Source: CBDFNC01 sp965249895 (GTDB lineage: Bacteria > Pseudomonadota > Gammaproteobacteria > Enterobacterales > CBDFNC01). From it: a DNA stretch of 64,000 nucleotides. How positions within the stretch are numbered: position 1 is the stretch's first letter; the number at the start of each line of letters is the position of its first letter. Both the position numbers and the translations under genes were made by a program. The stretch is from assembly GCA_965249895.1 (NCBI GenBank), contig CBDFNC010000005.1, positions 1,860,001 through 1,924,000 of the forward strand, in the 5' to 3' direction. Of this stretch, positions 17,881 through 27,356 are shown piece by piece. Below the pieces are notes generated by a model, which worked only from the letters and a program-made list of their open reading frames with translations, was not told where the DNA came from and did no database searches.

Positions 17881-18830
17881 ATCTGATTTTCAGCCAATTT
17901 CAGATCCATCGTCGCTTTCAGCAATTTAAACAACAGGATCGAGGCGTCTATCTCCTCTTTTCTGTTGGTTAAACTTTCAATATTTAACCCAAGTGGGATC
18001 CCCAAAGGAATACAGGCTTCCAGGATCTGCTCCAGGCTGTTACGGCAAATACGGATGGATTCTGACAAGGGTTTATTGGCATCCAGAATACGTAAACTGG
18101 TGGCTTCCGGTACGGAAATACCTAACCATTCAATAAAATCCAGGGTTTTGGCACTTCCGCAAGGAGAAAATGTCAGTATCACCCGGTCCGGCTGCTGCCC
18201 CAGTTTCTTGCACTCATGAGCATAGCGGGACAATAGATCTATGGTCGCCTGGGCGTTATAAACGGCCTGAGAGATAAAAAAGCCGCAGCCATTACCGCTC
18301 TTACCCAACAAACGTATATGCTCGTCACCTTTTTTCGCGTGACGCTCGGCTATGGTAACGCCTCCTAACTGGAAATCCAGGTGATGCTCTCTGAGCACTT
18401 GATATGCTTGTTCCAGAGGTAATTTAATAGCACCTGCGGAGGAAGGGCTACCAACTAAAACCAAATCTCTGACGCCATAATCATGCCACGCCTGCTCCAG
18501 CCAGCTGGCAAAATCCGCTTTATCTCGCTGAGAAACACTTTTATAGGTAATGATTTCCCGCTGAGATTTATCTCTTAATATTTTCGAATATGATCTCGGA
18601 TCGTGAGTGGACTTAAAGGGAAAAGGCCTGGGTTTATCGATTCGTGCGCTTTCATCTTGAATGTCATACACGATTAATCCGTCATACTCGATTGCCGAAA
18701 GTCGCCCCAATAGCTTATCTGCTATTTTTTCCACCTTTTCCAGTTCGGTATTCTCTTTCGGCGGCGTTGTACCGATAAAGTAAACGCCGACGCTTGGATC
18801 CTTGAATTTATCTGCTAGCACTGAAGACAT
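17877..18830 (-). CDS. Methylenetetrahydrofolate reductase family protein
   Basis: A 317-residue TIM-barrel protein resembling the MTHFR superfamily: DGLIVYDIQDESAR near residue 50, a central LGGVTIAERHAKKGDEH and KSGNGCGFFISQAVYNA, which correspond to the folate/FAD-binding segments (compare QPVFN-type motifs of MetF). It is longer than E. coli MetF in its N-terminal part and diverged, so it may not be the methionine-pathway enzyme. It converges on the CBS gene, with the two stop codons overlapping by 4 bp. Confidence 0.75.
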   Translation of the reverse strand: MSSVLADKFKDPSVGVYFIGTTPPKENTELEKVEKIADKLLGRLSAIEYDGLIVYDIQDESARIDKPRPFPFKSTHDPRSYSKILRDKSQREIITYKSVSQRDKADFASWLEQAWHDYGVRDLVLVGSPSSAGAIKLPLEQAYQVLREHHLDFQLGGVTIAERHAKKGDEHIRLLGKSGNGCGFFISQAVYNAQATIDLLSRYAHECKKLGQQPDRVILTFSPCGSAKTLDFIEWLGISVPEATSLRILDANKPLSESIRICRNSLEQILEACIPLGIPLGLNIESLTNRKEEIDASILLFKLLKATMDLKLAENQI

Positions 18831-19424
18831 GATATGTATCTAACTCAATAATAAGAAAAATCTAACTAGTTTTATTGTCGCATAGGACAAGGATAATTTC
18901 CCCTGCAACTGCAAGCCAGGATAAGAGAGGGCAATTTTTTCAAGGGCTTACTTTCTATTTGCACAATAAGAAATATGGTCAACAATTGTAATTGAGGTCA
19001 CTCATATTCATACCTTTAAATTCAGATTTAAGCGGAAATGATTTGGTGATTAAATCCGGTTTAAGGTAACAACTCGAAGCCTCTAAGCGAAATCTAGTGA
19101 AGAGAGCTTGTATGCAAGAGAAGCAGTTGTGTGTAAGCGGCGCCTTTGTTTTTTGTCCGCGTAAACACAACGGGTGACCGGACAAGAAGCCCTGCTTAAT
19201 TCGACCAGGTTACTATAAGTAGGTGAGCTTCTTAGTGTAATTGGGCTAATACCCTGCTAAAAAAGGACACTGCTCGACATAAATTCAGCCTTCTTCTTTT
19301 GGTGTGATACAAAGTGGTAGATTGGTGGAAGAATATCTCTGTCAGCCCCGGTATAGCAGCATATTGCAGAAACATACGAAAGAAGAGGGCAATCATCCTC
19401 CCCGCAACGCTCTTACAGCCGGTG
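18831..19424. other. Gene-poor spacer
   Basis: I find no ORF with codon structure or ribosome site, no tRNA and no clear repeat. Short open frames on the minus strand have no recognisable content. It is probably degraded sequence, continuous with the acetyltransferase remnant that follows. Confidence 0.4.
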
Positions 19425-19740
19425 CCCCATTGTATATTTAATAATTCGGTATTTCGGCTGACGGCTATATTACTTCTGATAACCACAAAAACCATCTTTT
19501 CAAAGAAGGGTTTGGCGGTGATAGACACCTCGGTATAACTTAATCTTCCCTTGTTTCCTGGCGACCTCTTTAACATCTGCCATTAGCCTGGACATAACAC
19601 AGATACGACTAAAGCCGGTGCAACATATACACAATCGATGTGCCCGTCTGGCTCAAGTTCAATAAATCCGGCGATCTTCCCCTGTGTTTCATACAGCCAT
19701 GGCCGCTTAATTTCACAGCGAGACTTTCATTGGTCAAAAT
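19425..19740 (-). pseudogene. Remnant of a GNAT-family acetyltransferase
   Basis: Minus-strand frames give GKIAGFIELEPDGHIDCVYV (beta-strand 4 and the approach to the acetyl-CoA loop), then, in another frame, EVARKQGKIKLYTEVSITAK and PFFEKMVFVVIRSN, which together outline a GNAT domain. The central acetyl-CoA loop (Q/RxxGxG/A) is destroyed by a stop and frameshifts near 19585-19605, and the N-terminus is not found. Not functional. Confidence 0.65.
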
Positions 19741-19872
19741 CTATCTGATGTGGAGCTCACTCCGGGGTATAGTCACCGCCAGCTGGTGTATTGAATCATG
19801 GGGAATTTGAGCAATTTCCCGGTGCTCACCTGATTGGTATGGCCGGTTCACAAGCCCTCATTAGCCTTGCTG

Positions 19873-19902
19873 ACAAAGAAAAGGCAGCTAATAAGCTGCC
19901 TT
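19873..19902 (-). terminator. Terminator of lysS
   Basis: The stem AAGGCAGCT/AGCTGCCTT with a 4-nt loop is followed on the minus strand by TTTTCTTTG, about 25 bp after the lysS stop. Confidence 0.85.
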
Positions 19903-19926
19903 GTTTAGTACTTAAATTCGCACTAA

Positions 19927-21462
19927 TTACCCTTGCGGACGCATATGCGGGAACAGGATCACATCTTTAATGGTCGGGCTGTCGGTAAATAACATTACCA
20001 GACGGTCGATACCTATGCCCTCACCCGCTGTTGGCGGTAAACCAAATTCCAGCGCGCGAATATAGTCTTCGTCATAATGCATGGCTTCATCGTCACCGGC
20101 ATCTTTCTCTTCCACCTGCTTACGGAAGCGAGCCGCTTGATCTTCGGCGTCATTCAACTCGGAGAAACCGTTCGCCAGTTCACGACCACCCACGAAGAAC
20201 TCGAAACGATCTGTGATAAACGAGTTTTCATCGTTACGGCGAGCCAATGGAGAAACTTCCCACGGGTACTCTGTGATAAAGGTCGGCTGATCCAGCAGGT
20301 GCTCTGCAGTCTCTTCAAATATTTCACACAGGTATTTACCGGCGCCCCAGATACTCGGGTTTTCCGGCATTTTAACACCCACTTGCTTGGCGTATTCTTT
20401 CAGCTGTTCAAAGTTGTTTTCCGGGTCTTTAAACACCGCTGGTTCAAAGTCAGGGTTGTACTTGATTATCGCGTCAGACATGGAAATACGGGTAAACGGC
20501 TTACCGAAGTCGTAAAATTTCTCTTCCAGCACATTGCCTTCGCCATCTTTCACCGTATTACGAACCACGGAGGTGCCTAACACATCTTCAGCTACGGTAC
20601 GCAACATCTCTTCGGTCAGGTTCATCAGGTCTTTGTAATCCGCATACGCCTGATAAAATTCAATCATAGTGAATTCAGGGTTGTGACGCGGGCTCAGGCC
20701 TTCATTACGGAAGTTACGGTTGATTTCGAATACACGCTCGAAACCACCTACAACCAGACGCTTCAGATAAAGCTCAGGGGCAATACGCAGATACATATCG
20801 ATATCCAGCGCATTGTGGTGAGTATTAAATGGTCGTGCTGTTGCTCCGCCAGGAATCACCTGCAGCATAGGTGTTTCGACTTCCATAAAGTCTCGCTTGG
20901 CCAGGAAACTACGAATACCCTCAATTACCTTAGAGCGGATTTTAAAGGTATCGCGAGTTTCCTGACTCATCATCAGATCTACATAACGCTGACGGTACTT
21001 GGTTTCCTGATCCGCCAGGCCATGGAACTTCTCAGGCAGTGGACGCAAGGACTTGGTCAGTAGCTGGTACTCATCCATGTTGACATACAAATCACCCTTA
21101 CCGGATTTATGTAATTGCCCTTTTACACCAACAATATCGCCGATATCCAGCACACCCCAGCGGGTTTTAATGTCTTTTTGTACATTCTTATCTGCGTAAG
21201 ACTGAATACGGCCTTGCATATCCTGTAACACCAGGAAAGGACCCCGCTTGGCCATGACGCGACCGGCTACGCTGACTACCTTCCCAAGTTCCGCCAGCTC
21301 TTCTTTGGTTTTTTCACCAAATTCAGCCTGCAAGTCCTGGGTATAGTGTTCACGATCGAAATCATTTGGATGACCATTCGCCGGGCAATTGGCGCGGATC
21401 TGCTCTAACTTGCCACGACGTTCGGCAATCAGCTTGTTTTCGTCTTGTACTTGTTCAGTCAT
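19927..21462 (-). CDS. lysS: Lysyl-tRNA synthetase (class II)
   Basis: 511 residues. An N-terminal OB-fold anticodon-binding domain (about residues 60-165, GRVMAKRGPFLVLQD) precedes the class II catalytic core with motif 1 (IRSFLAKRDFMEVETPML), motif 2 (FRNEGLSPRHNPEFTMIEFY) and motif 3 (GEGIGIDRLVMLFT). It charges tRNA-Lys in the cytoplasm. It follows prfB by 18 bp, the conserved prfB-lysS pair. Confidence 0.98.
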   Translation of the reverse strand: MTEQVQDENKLIAERRGKLEQIRANCPANGHPNDFDREHYTQDLQAEFGEKTKEELAELGKVVSVAGRVMAKRGPFLVLQDMQGRIQSYADKNVQKDIKTRWGVLDIGDIVGVKGQLHKSGKGDLYVNMDEYQLLTKSLRPLPEKFHGLADQETKYRQRYVDLMMSQETRDTFKIRSKVIEGIRSFLAKRDFMEVETPMLQVIPGGATARPFNTHHNALDIDMYLRIAPELYLKRLVVGGFERVFEINRNFRNEGLSPRHNPEFTMIEFYQAYADYKDLMNLTEEMLRTVAEDVLGTSVVRNTVKDGEGNVLEEKFYDFGKPFTRISMSDAIIKYNPDFEPAVFKDPENNFEQLKEYAKQVGVKMPENPSIWGAGKYLCEIFEETAEHLLDQPTFITEYPWEVSPLARRNDENSFITDRFEFFVGGRELANGFSELNDAEDQAARFRKQVEEKDAGDDEAMHYDEDYIRALEFGLPPTAGEGIGIDRLVMLFTDSPTIKDVILFPHMRPQG

Positions 21463-21480
21463 TTCTCGTTTCTCAAAGTG

Positions 21481-22579
21481 TTACAGGCCCGATTTTAAGC
21501 TGGCCTCGATAAATTTATTCAGATCACCATCCAGCACAGACTGGGTGTTACGGTTCTCAATCCCGGTACGCAAGTCTTTGATGCGGGAATCGTCCAATAC
21601 GTAAGAGCGGATCTGGCTACCCCAACCGATATCGGATTTGTTCTCTTCCTGGGTCTGCTTCTCGGCATTTAGTTTTTGCAGCTCATACTCGTAGAGTTTG
21701 GCTTTTAACTGCTTCATCGCCTGAGCTTTGTTCTTGTGCTGAGAACGGTCGTTTTGACACTGCACCACAATATTGGTGGGTACGTGAGTAATACGTACTG
21801 CCGATTCTGTGGTGTTCACGTGCTGACCACCGGCGCCCGAGGCACGATACACATCGATACGCAGGTCCGCCGGATTGATATCAACATCAATATCATCATC
21901 GATTTCAGGATAGATAAACGCGGATGAAAACGAGGTATGACGACGACCACCAGAATCAAACGGTGATTTACGTACCAGGCGGTGAACGCCGGTTTCCGTA
22001 CGCAGCCAGCCAAAGGCATATTCGCCGCTAAAACGAACCGTAGCGCCCTTGATCCCCGCGACATCACCGTCAGTCACTTCGATGATTTCCGTTTTAAAGC
22101 CGTTGGCTTCGCCCCATCTCAGATACATACGCAACAGCATGTTCGCCCAATCTTGCGCTTCTGTGCCACCTGATCCGGCCTGTAAGTCCAGATAACAATC
22201 GCTGGCGTCATGCTGGCCCGAAAACATACGGCGAAATTCCAGGGCTTCCAGTTTCTTATCCAGCTCGGCTAGTTCAGCCTGGGCTTCCTGGAAGGTATCT
22301 TCATCTTGCTCTTCCACCGCCAATTCGACCAAACCGGAAATATCTTCCAGGCCCGATTCCATATCATCTATGGTTTTCACCACGGCTTCCAGGCTGGCGC
22401 GCTCTTTACCCAATGCCTGAGCCCGCTCCGGCTTATTCCATACATCGGGTTGTTCCAACTCCCGGCTTACCTCTTCCAGACGCTCAGTTTTGGCGTCATA
22501 GTCAAAGGTACCCCCTAAGGAGCCCCGTCCGCTCAGACAGCTCCTTGATCTTGTTTGTAACAGGATTAACTTCGAACAT
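21481..22579 (-). CDS. prfB: Peptide chain release factor 2 with programmed +1 frameshift
   Basis: RF2 recognises UGA and UAA. The zero frame starts at the ATG at 22579 (MFEVNPVTNK), runs 25 codons and meets TGA at 22502-22504. The shift site CTT-TGA-C is preceded by the Shine-Dalgarno-like AGGGGGT. A +1 slip continues as YDAKTERLEE to the stop at 21481. The SPF specificity tripeptide (RKSPFDSGG) and the GGQ loop (GAGGQHVNTTESAVR) are intact. As in E. coli, low RF2 favours the shift, giving autoregulation. It is separated from recJ by about 4.7 kb of inserted genes, whereas the two are usually adjacent. Confidence 0.97.
22502..22520 (-). promoter_or_regulatory. prfB +1 programmed frameshift signal
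   Basis: On the minus strand the Shine-Dalgarno-like AGGGGGT, then the codons TAC CTT and the in-frame stop TGA followed by C: the canonical RF2 recoding site. Confidence 0.95.
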
Positions 22580-22739
22580 GCTTTTCTCGAAATAGGATTT
22601 TTGATTAGGCGCGCGATTGTAACCAATAGCGCAGCGGAGATACAGAAGTATCGGGCTATAGGAGTGATTAAAAATCACCCAGGTGACGCCTGAAAGTTAT
22701 TCCGCCATGCGATAAAATGCGCCGCACAGCCGTTCCAGG

Positions 22740-23702
22740 CTAACGGTTTAATATCTTAAGCGCTTTTTGACATCTTTTTTCCATCAGAATTTTGAAAACG
22801 GGATCAAAAAAAGCCATAAAGACCTGTAGTTTTTTCAATGGGTAACTAAGGGGATGGTAGTAGCAGAAGAGTGGCCAATCCTTATAAGTGTATTTGGTCA
22901 GAATTGGAATAAGCAGACCTTGTTCCACCTTCTCCATTACAGAACTTAACGCCAACGGCGCCTGCGCTATCCCCATATGATTAACCGCCAGCTCGGCGGC
23001 AATTGCCATATCATTGGTTTTGATGGCGACAGGAAGACCCTGCAAATTTGCTTCCTGCTCTCTGGTATATTCATCACCCTCTTTTACGAACAGCTTATAG
23101 TGAGGCTGCATGATTCTGTCACCAATTAACCGATGAAACTTCAATTCACCCGGGTCTGCTGGCGTCCCGTATTCAGCCAGGTATTTTGGCGAGGCGACAA
23201 TAGCAACATCCGAACTAAAGATCTTTTTTCTAACCAGTCCCTGCTGGACTCTGCCGATATATTCTGGAAATCCAAGGATCAGATCAAACTCTGTACTGGC
23301 GGGAATTATCGGTTGATGTGAAACTTCAAGCTCAACTTCGACTTCCGGGTATAAACGACAGAACTCAGCTATATAGGGTACAAAACCTTGAGCTAAAATC
23401 TCAGGTTTTACGATCACCTTAAGCTTGCCCTGAACTTTGGTTTTATTATCGTCAGCCCAGTCTTGAATACTCTTCTCACATGCAATTAACTTTTTTGCCT
23501 GAGGAATAAATGCCTGGCCAAAATCAGTGAGCTTTAGTTCACGGCCTGTGCGTTCAAACAGGTTCTCTCCCAGGTAAGACTCAAGTTGTTTGATCTGTTT
23601 ACTTAACCCCATAGCGGAAATATGGGTATACAAAGAAGCACTGCGAATACTTTGATATTTGACGACGGCAAGAAATCCAGTGCACTGAGTTAACAGACTC
23701 AT
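22740..23702 (-). CDS. LysR-family transcriptional regulator
   Basis: 320 residues. The N-terminal winged HTH is LSKQIKQLESYLGENLFERTGRELKLT at about residues 33-60, followed by a type 2 periplasmic-binding-like effector domain. It is divergent from the MFS transporter gene with a 91-bp shared promoter region, the classic arrangement for a LysR regulator controlling its neighbour. The effector cannot be deduced. It belongs to the block inserted between prfB and recJ. Confidence 0.9.
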   Translation of the reverse strand: MSLLTQCTGFLAVVKYQSIRSASLYTHISAMGLSKQIKQLESYLGENLFERTGRELKLTDFGQAFIPQAKKLIACEKSIQDWADDNKTKVQGKLKVIVKPEILAQGFVPYIAEFCRLYPEVEVELEVSHQPIIPASTEFDLILGFPEYIGRVQQGLVRKKIFSSDVAIVASPKYLAEYGTPADPGELKFHRLIGDRIMQPHYKLFVKEGDEYTREQEANLQGLPVAIKTNDMAIAAELAVNHMGIAQAPLALSSVMEKVEQGLLIPILTKYTYKDWPLFCYYHPLSYPLKKLQVFMAFFDPVFKILMEKRCQKALKILNR

Positions 23703-23793
23703 ATGTAATCTCTTTGTTTACAATGACCAACCAAAAACTTGCTATTAGTTTACGGTCGAGCTTCATAAACTACCAGAAAAAGGGAGTAAAACT

Positions 23794-25017
23794 ATGAAGC
23801 TGGACAATCGTTATAGAATCTTTAACGCCCTAAACTGGGGAGCTTTGGGGATCTATATTCCTGTGCTGGGTTTGTTGTGCCTGTCTCTTGGGTTGGACTA
23901 TCTGGAGTTGGGGCTGGTATTTGCCACCTTTGCTGCAATCAATGTAATTTTAGAAGTCCCAACCGGAGGCATGGCGGATCAATATGGCCGCTTTAAGATT
24001 TACTACCTTTCTAAAATAGTCGATATAAGCTCATTCCTGATTGTCATCCTGCTGCCAAATTTTTACGGCATGATGATTAGCAGTGTATTGCTGGGAGCTG
24101 GCCGGGCACTAGGCTCAGGCACTATTGAACCCTGGTATGTGGAACAAATAAAAGCCCAGGGCCGAGAGAAGCAATTGCATGCTTTATTAGGCAAGGCAAT
24201 GACTTTCGCCATTTTTTCCATGGCTATCGGTGCTTTGCTGGGAGGCTGGTTACCCGGAAGTTTAGGCGACAGATATTTTCCTGATAACCCCTACCTGGTC
24301 AATGTATGGCTGCTGATGTTTGTCCATATCTTCATCTGGGCATTAACCCCTTCTTTGTTACACGAAGGGGAAAAACATACTAAAACCAGCAATAACGCCA
24401 AACTGGCCGTTAAAAAAGCGGTTGCCCAGCTGACTTCTCACCCGGTATTGAAAATACTCTGGCTGGGGCAAGTCACTGTTGGATTCATCATGAGCAGTGT
24501 CGAAGGTTTTTGGCAGCCTTTTGTAAAGGCGCTGCTTAGCCCTGATGCAACTACCTTAATCTTCGGCGCTTTAACATCGGGCTATTTTTTATGCGGCTCT
24601 CTGGGCAGCTATCTGTCTGCGCCCATTTGCAATACGTTAAAGGGGAATCAGGGCGGTATGCTGTTTGTTATGCTGTCGCTGAGTGCGGCTCTACTGTTTG
24701 CTCTCGCCAGTAGCTCGTCGGTTACCTGGTACAGCCTGTTATATTGTCTGTTTGCGTTAACCCTGTTTACCTGCTCCCCGCTGATTGCCAGCATACTTCA
24801 TCAGCAAGTGGAAGATGAGATCCGCTCCAGTATGAGTTCTCTGTTTTCCCTTGCTCACCAGGCTGGCGGGGTGGGATCGGGAGTTGTGCTAGGCTGGCTG
24901 GCCCGCCAGTTTAGCATTAGTTTGGCCTGGGCACTGGGGGCCACATTTGTGCTAATTCTTGCAGTGAACCTTCTCAGGCTGAATCGAGCATTAGCATTAC
25001 TGCCCTGCCGGCCTTAG
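23794..25017 (+). CDS. Major facilitator superfamily transporter
   Basis: 407 residues with 12 predicted membrane helices. MFS motif A is in loop 2-3 (GGMADQYGRFK, about residues 66-76), and there is a long central hydrophilic loop (about residues 185-215). Sequence character suggests a drug/efflux-type MFS. Shine-Dalgarno AGGGAG is upstream of the ATG. It is divergent from the LysR gene and probably controlled by it. Its last codons (CRP-stop) overlap, in antisense, a relic recJ 3' end (24997-25046), indicating that a recJ gene once ended convergently here. Confidence 0.88.
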   Translation: MKLDNRYRIFNALNWGALGIYIPVLGLLCLSLGLDYLELGLVFATFAAINVILEVPTGGMADQYGRFKIYYLSKIVDISSFLIVILLPNFYGMMISSVLLGAGRALGSGTIEPWYVEQIKAQGREKQLHALLGKAMTFAIFSMAIGALLGGWLPGSLGDRYFPDNPYLVNVWLLMFVHIFIWALTPSLLHEGEKHTKTSNNAKLAVKKAVAQLTSHPVLKILWLGQVTVGFIMSSVEGFWQPFVKALLSPDATTLIFGALTSGYFLCGSLGSYLSAPICNTLKGNQGGMLFVMLSLSAALLFALASSSSVTWYSLLYCLFALTLFTCSPLIASILHQQVEDEIRSSMSSLFSLAHQAGGVGSGVVLGWLARQFSISLAWALGATFVLILAVNLLRLNRALALLPCRP

Positions 25018-25046
25018 CAACTCCACCATAAGTTGCAAAGATCGCC
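24997..25046 (-). pseudogene. Relic 3' end of a second recJ gene
   Basis: On the minus strand this reads RSLQLMVELLRPAGQ-stop. The first 12 residues equal the C-terminus of the intact RecJ (27357-29081, ...RSLQLMVELLRPL). Over 37 bp six bases differ, and within those 12 shared codons every difference is synonymous, so this was a separately evolving real recJ end, not a chance match. It marks one boundary of the insertion between prfB and recJ. Confidence 0.7.
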
Positions 25047-25241
25047 TTACTGGTCAGCCCAATCGCCAAATTTTTCAAACTGGGTTTGTTGCTCCGTGTG
25101 CGCCGTTTGCTTGGTCTGTATGCCGTTTTACACACCATATTGCATTTTAGCTTTACCAGCCACGGAGTACTCTGTTTATGGTGGACTAAGAGGAGACAAC
25201 TATTCGGTGCCTGCTACAACTTGCTCACGACTCTCTCTGCC
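25047..25241 (+). pseudogene. Fragment resembling MsrQ/YedZ heme membrane protein
   Basis: The plus strand reads LLVSPIAKFFKLGLLLRVRR followed by LLGLYAVLHTILHFSF. This resembles the MsrQ (ferric-reductase-like) segment in which RRxLGLYAFxYALLH carries a heme ligand. There is no start, and the C-terminal part runs into the PCuAC gene on the other strand. It begins exactly at the recJ relic, so it was probably truncated by the rearrangement. Confidence 0.45.
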
Positions 25242-25706
25242 TTAGCTATGTTTCATCTTCATACCGGCCATTACTTTCTTCACGGGTACTGTTAGTGTTT
25301 TTTGCTCACCGTTAGCAAAAGTTAGTGTCACTGCAATGTTGTTATTTTCCTTTAGCGGTTGTTTAAGATTGAGTAACATAATGTGCAAGCCGCCTGGTTT
25401 TAGCTTGGTGGTTTGCATTGCCGGTATTTTAATCTGTTTTATTTGCCGCATTTTCATCACTTCGCCGTCAGTAATAACATCGTGTAACTCTACTTTTCCT
25501 GCCGCTTGGCTATGGGCAGAAACGATAAAACGATCTTCTTTGCTGCTATTAGTTATTTCAGCAAAAATTAGACTAGTTGTTACCTTGGGTGGTGTTGCTC
25601 GTGCATAGGCATCTTCAATGTTTATGGTCATGTTTGCCTGCACGAGCGGGCTAAGCAATATGCTGGCAAGTACTAAGCTGGTAAGTATTTGTGTTGTTAG
25701 TTTCAT
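25242..25706 (-). CDS. Periplasmic copper chaperone PCu(A)C
   Basis: A 154-residue exported protein (signal peptide TSLVLASILLSPLVQA) of the PCuAC/DUF461 family, which delivers Cu(I) to cytochrome oxidase CuA/CuB sites. The copper motif H(M)-X10-M-X21-HxM is visible as ELHDVITDGEVMKM... and PGGLHIMLLNL; C-terminal GMKMKH adds further Met/His. It lies directly downstream of the SCO gene (the reading frames abut), a frequent pairing. Confidence 0.9.
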   Translation of the reverse strand: MKLTTQILTSLVLASILLSPLVQANMTINIEDAYARATPPKVTTSLIFAEITNSSKEDRFIVSAHSQAAGKVELHDVITDGEVMKMRQIKQIKIPAMQTTKLKPGGLHIMLLNLKQPLKENNNIAVTLTFANGEQKTLTVPVKKVMAGMKMKHS

Positions 25707-26348
25707 CTATTCAGTTCCTTCAATTTGACTAGTTTTTTGTGATTCAGTATTGGCGGTCAAAGTATTTATCGCTGCAACCAGAGGCTCAGGTGTAGAAGTG
25801 TGTGGAACTCTGGTAATTAAGGTGCCGTCGGGCTGTAAAAAGTAGAAATATGAATTGTGATCCAGCGTATAGCTCATTTCAGAATCAGCTAACTGTGTTT
25901 TACGAAACACAACACCATAGTGATTGGCCAAGTTTGTTGTTACTGGTAAAGACGCTGATAAACCTTTAATCATAGGATGAAAATATTGCGCATATTGGTG
26001 AGAGGCATCAGCAGCGTCTCGCTCAGGATCTAATGAAATAAACATGGGACTTAGCTGAGATTTTTGCTTATCAGTTACTTTATTGAGGGCGCCAGATAAC
26101 ATAGCCAGTGACGTTGGGCATACATCTGGGCATCGGGTAAAGCCAAAGTAGAGTACGCGGATGCGATCGTCCAGGCTATCAAATATTTTCACCTCTTGGT
26201 TAGCCTGACCAAACAGCACAGTTTGACTGAGCTCCGCCTGCGGTGTGCCTTGCTCTGTTGCCAGTGGTTCTTCTACTGTTAGGTAGCTTTTAATGCCAAA
26301 GCCAATAATGAAGGTAATAACAAATAAAAGTAGCCAGTTTCGGTTCAT
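25707..26348 (-). CDS. SCO1/SenC family copper-insertion protein
   Basis: 213 residues: an N-terminal membrane anchor (LLLFVITFIIGFGIKSYL) and a thioredoxin-fold domain with the copper-binding FTRCPDVCPTSLAML (CxxxC) and the distal His in YTLDHNSYFYFL. It works in the periplasm in CuA-site assembly or thiol redox control. Its start overlaps the upstream gene's stop by 4 bp (26345-26348), so the three genes 26785-25242 form one operon. Confidence 0.92.
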   Translation of the reverse strand: MNRNWLLLFVITFIIGFGIKSYLTVEEPLATEQGTPQAELSQTVLFGQANQEVKIFDSLDDRIRVLYFGFTRCPDVCPTSLAMLSGALNKVTDKQKSQLSPMFISLDPERDAADASHQYAQYFHPMIKGLSASLPVTTNLANHYGVVFRKTQLADSEMSYTLDHNSYFYFLQPDGTLITRVPHTSTPEPLVAAINTLTANTESQKTSQIEGTE

Positions 26349-26785
26349 GCTTCCATCCTCAATGCAGGGTAAACGGTTTTTTGGCCATCGGTTAATTCAC
26401 CAAGCCAAGTCATTTCATCTAAAGTACATACCGGCAGGATAATTTGACCTTCAAAATAGTCATTGCCAACATGTTTAAGTTTGTATTTTACTGTGCCCAA
26501 TTGCTCCTCTAATCCCTTCATCGTCAGCATTAGTTCTTCTGAGTTACTCTGTTGCCATTTAACTCTGATCCGGCTGGCAACCAGAGCTTTTACCTTATCT
26601 TTATCTAAGGTGATGGCAATGGCATCTTGTATACAGGTTTGTTTTGAAAGCATGCAATACTGGTCTAAATCACGAACTTCACTGGCTTCACTGAGGTGTA
26701 TGTTGAGCTGTTTAATAACATCAGGCGCGTAAAACCCAGCGAATAAAACAAGGGGGATCGCAAGCACTTTTATCGCGACATGCAT
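26345..26785 (-). CDS. Membrane-anchored hypothetical protein in the copper operon
   Basis: About 146 residues from the ATG at 26785 (MHVAIKVLAIPLVLFAGFYA), chosen because GGAGAG lies 8 nt upstream; an upstream start at 26812 adds nine residues. One N-terminal transmembrane helix is followed by a periplasmic domain with DQYCMLSKQTCIQDAIAITL and LPVCTLDEMTWLGEL; the three Cys may matter. I do not recognise a named family, but similar small proteins often precede SCO/PCuAC genes. A role in copper delivery is inferred from context only. Confidence 0.7.
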   Translation of the reverse strand: MHVAIKVLAIPLVLFAGFYAPDVIKQLNIHLSEASEVRDLDQYCMLSKQTCIQDAIAITLDKDKVKALVASRIRVKWQQSNSEELMLTMKGLEEQLGTVKYKLKHVGNDYFEGQIILPVCTLDEMTWLGELTDGQKTVYPALRMEA

Positions 26786-27035
26786 AGATGAAGCTCTCCG
26801 AAGTTGCTGCACTCAGGTGAAATAGTCATACACATGAGTGACTAAGATGAGCCTAGTATTTTATGCTGTTTAGTTACTGGATAAGTGCGACATATCGTCG
26901 CAGTTTTGCAATAAACTGCGATAAATGAATAAAACTCAAGCTAAACATTCCAAGGACAACTGTTATGGGGTTATTTACTATCCGGATTAAGTAAGTTGCC
27001 AACTTTTTCTATCGGGCCAACTACTGGTGGGCGTT

Positions 27036-27344
27036 ATGGACGCTTCCGATACAAATAAGATCAATCAGCTGAGCAGAGAAGCCTACCGCCAATACCTCAG
27101 CCAGGAAGAAGCGTCAACTCAGTTATCCCCCCTGTATCAAATTTACACTCAAAGCTAGTTAACCCAAATTCAGTCATTTATTGTTGGACCTGATAGCTTT
27201 TTTGCTTCTGTCAGAAAGCAGGTAAAAATTAATACCACAATCTTAGCCCATTTGGATCAACAAATATCTGCGAACACCTTAACCCAGGCAGCCGACGCCC
27301 AATTACACGCCGCCAAGCACAGGGGAAGAAATTGTACCTTTTAA
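27036..27344 (+). pseudogene. Remnant of an unrecognised gene
   Basis: The frame MDASDTNKINQLSREAYRQ is interrupted after 40 codons by TAG (27156-27158). It then continues in the same frame, LTQIQSFIVGPDSFFASVRK and DAQLHAAKHRGRN, to TAA at 27342-27344. The residue composition looks coding on both sides of the stop. I cannot assign a family. It sits at the edge of the inserted block, next to the recJ stop. Confidence 0.35.
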
Positions 27345-27356
27345 TTTGTGGGCTTT

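Noticed and set aside
18979..19185. A 68-codon minus-strand frame in the gene-poor spacer
   Set aside because: No recognisable motif, no ribosome site, and the surrounding sequence looks degraded.
22580..22626. Upstream continuous frame for prfB starting near 22626
   Set aside because: It avoids the TGA only by using the shifted frame. The authentic ATG at 22579 and the conserved recoding site explain the gene better.
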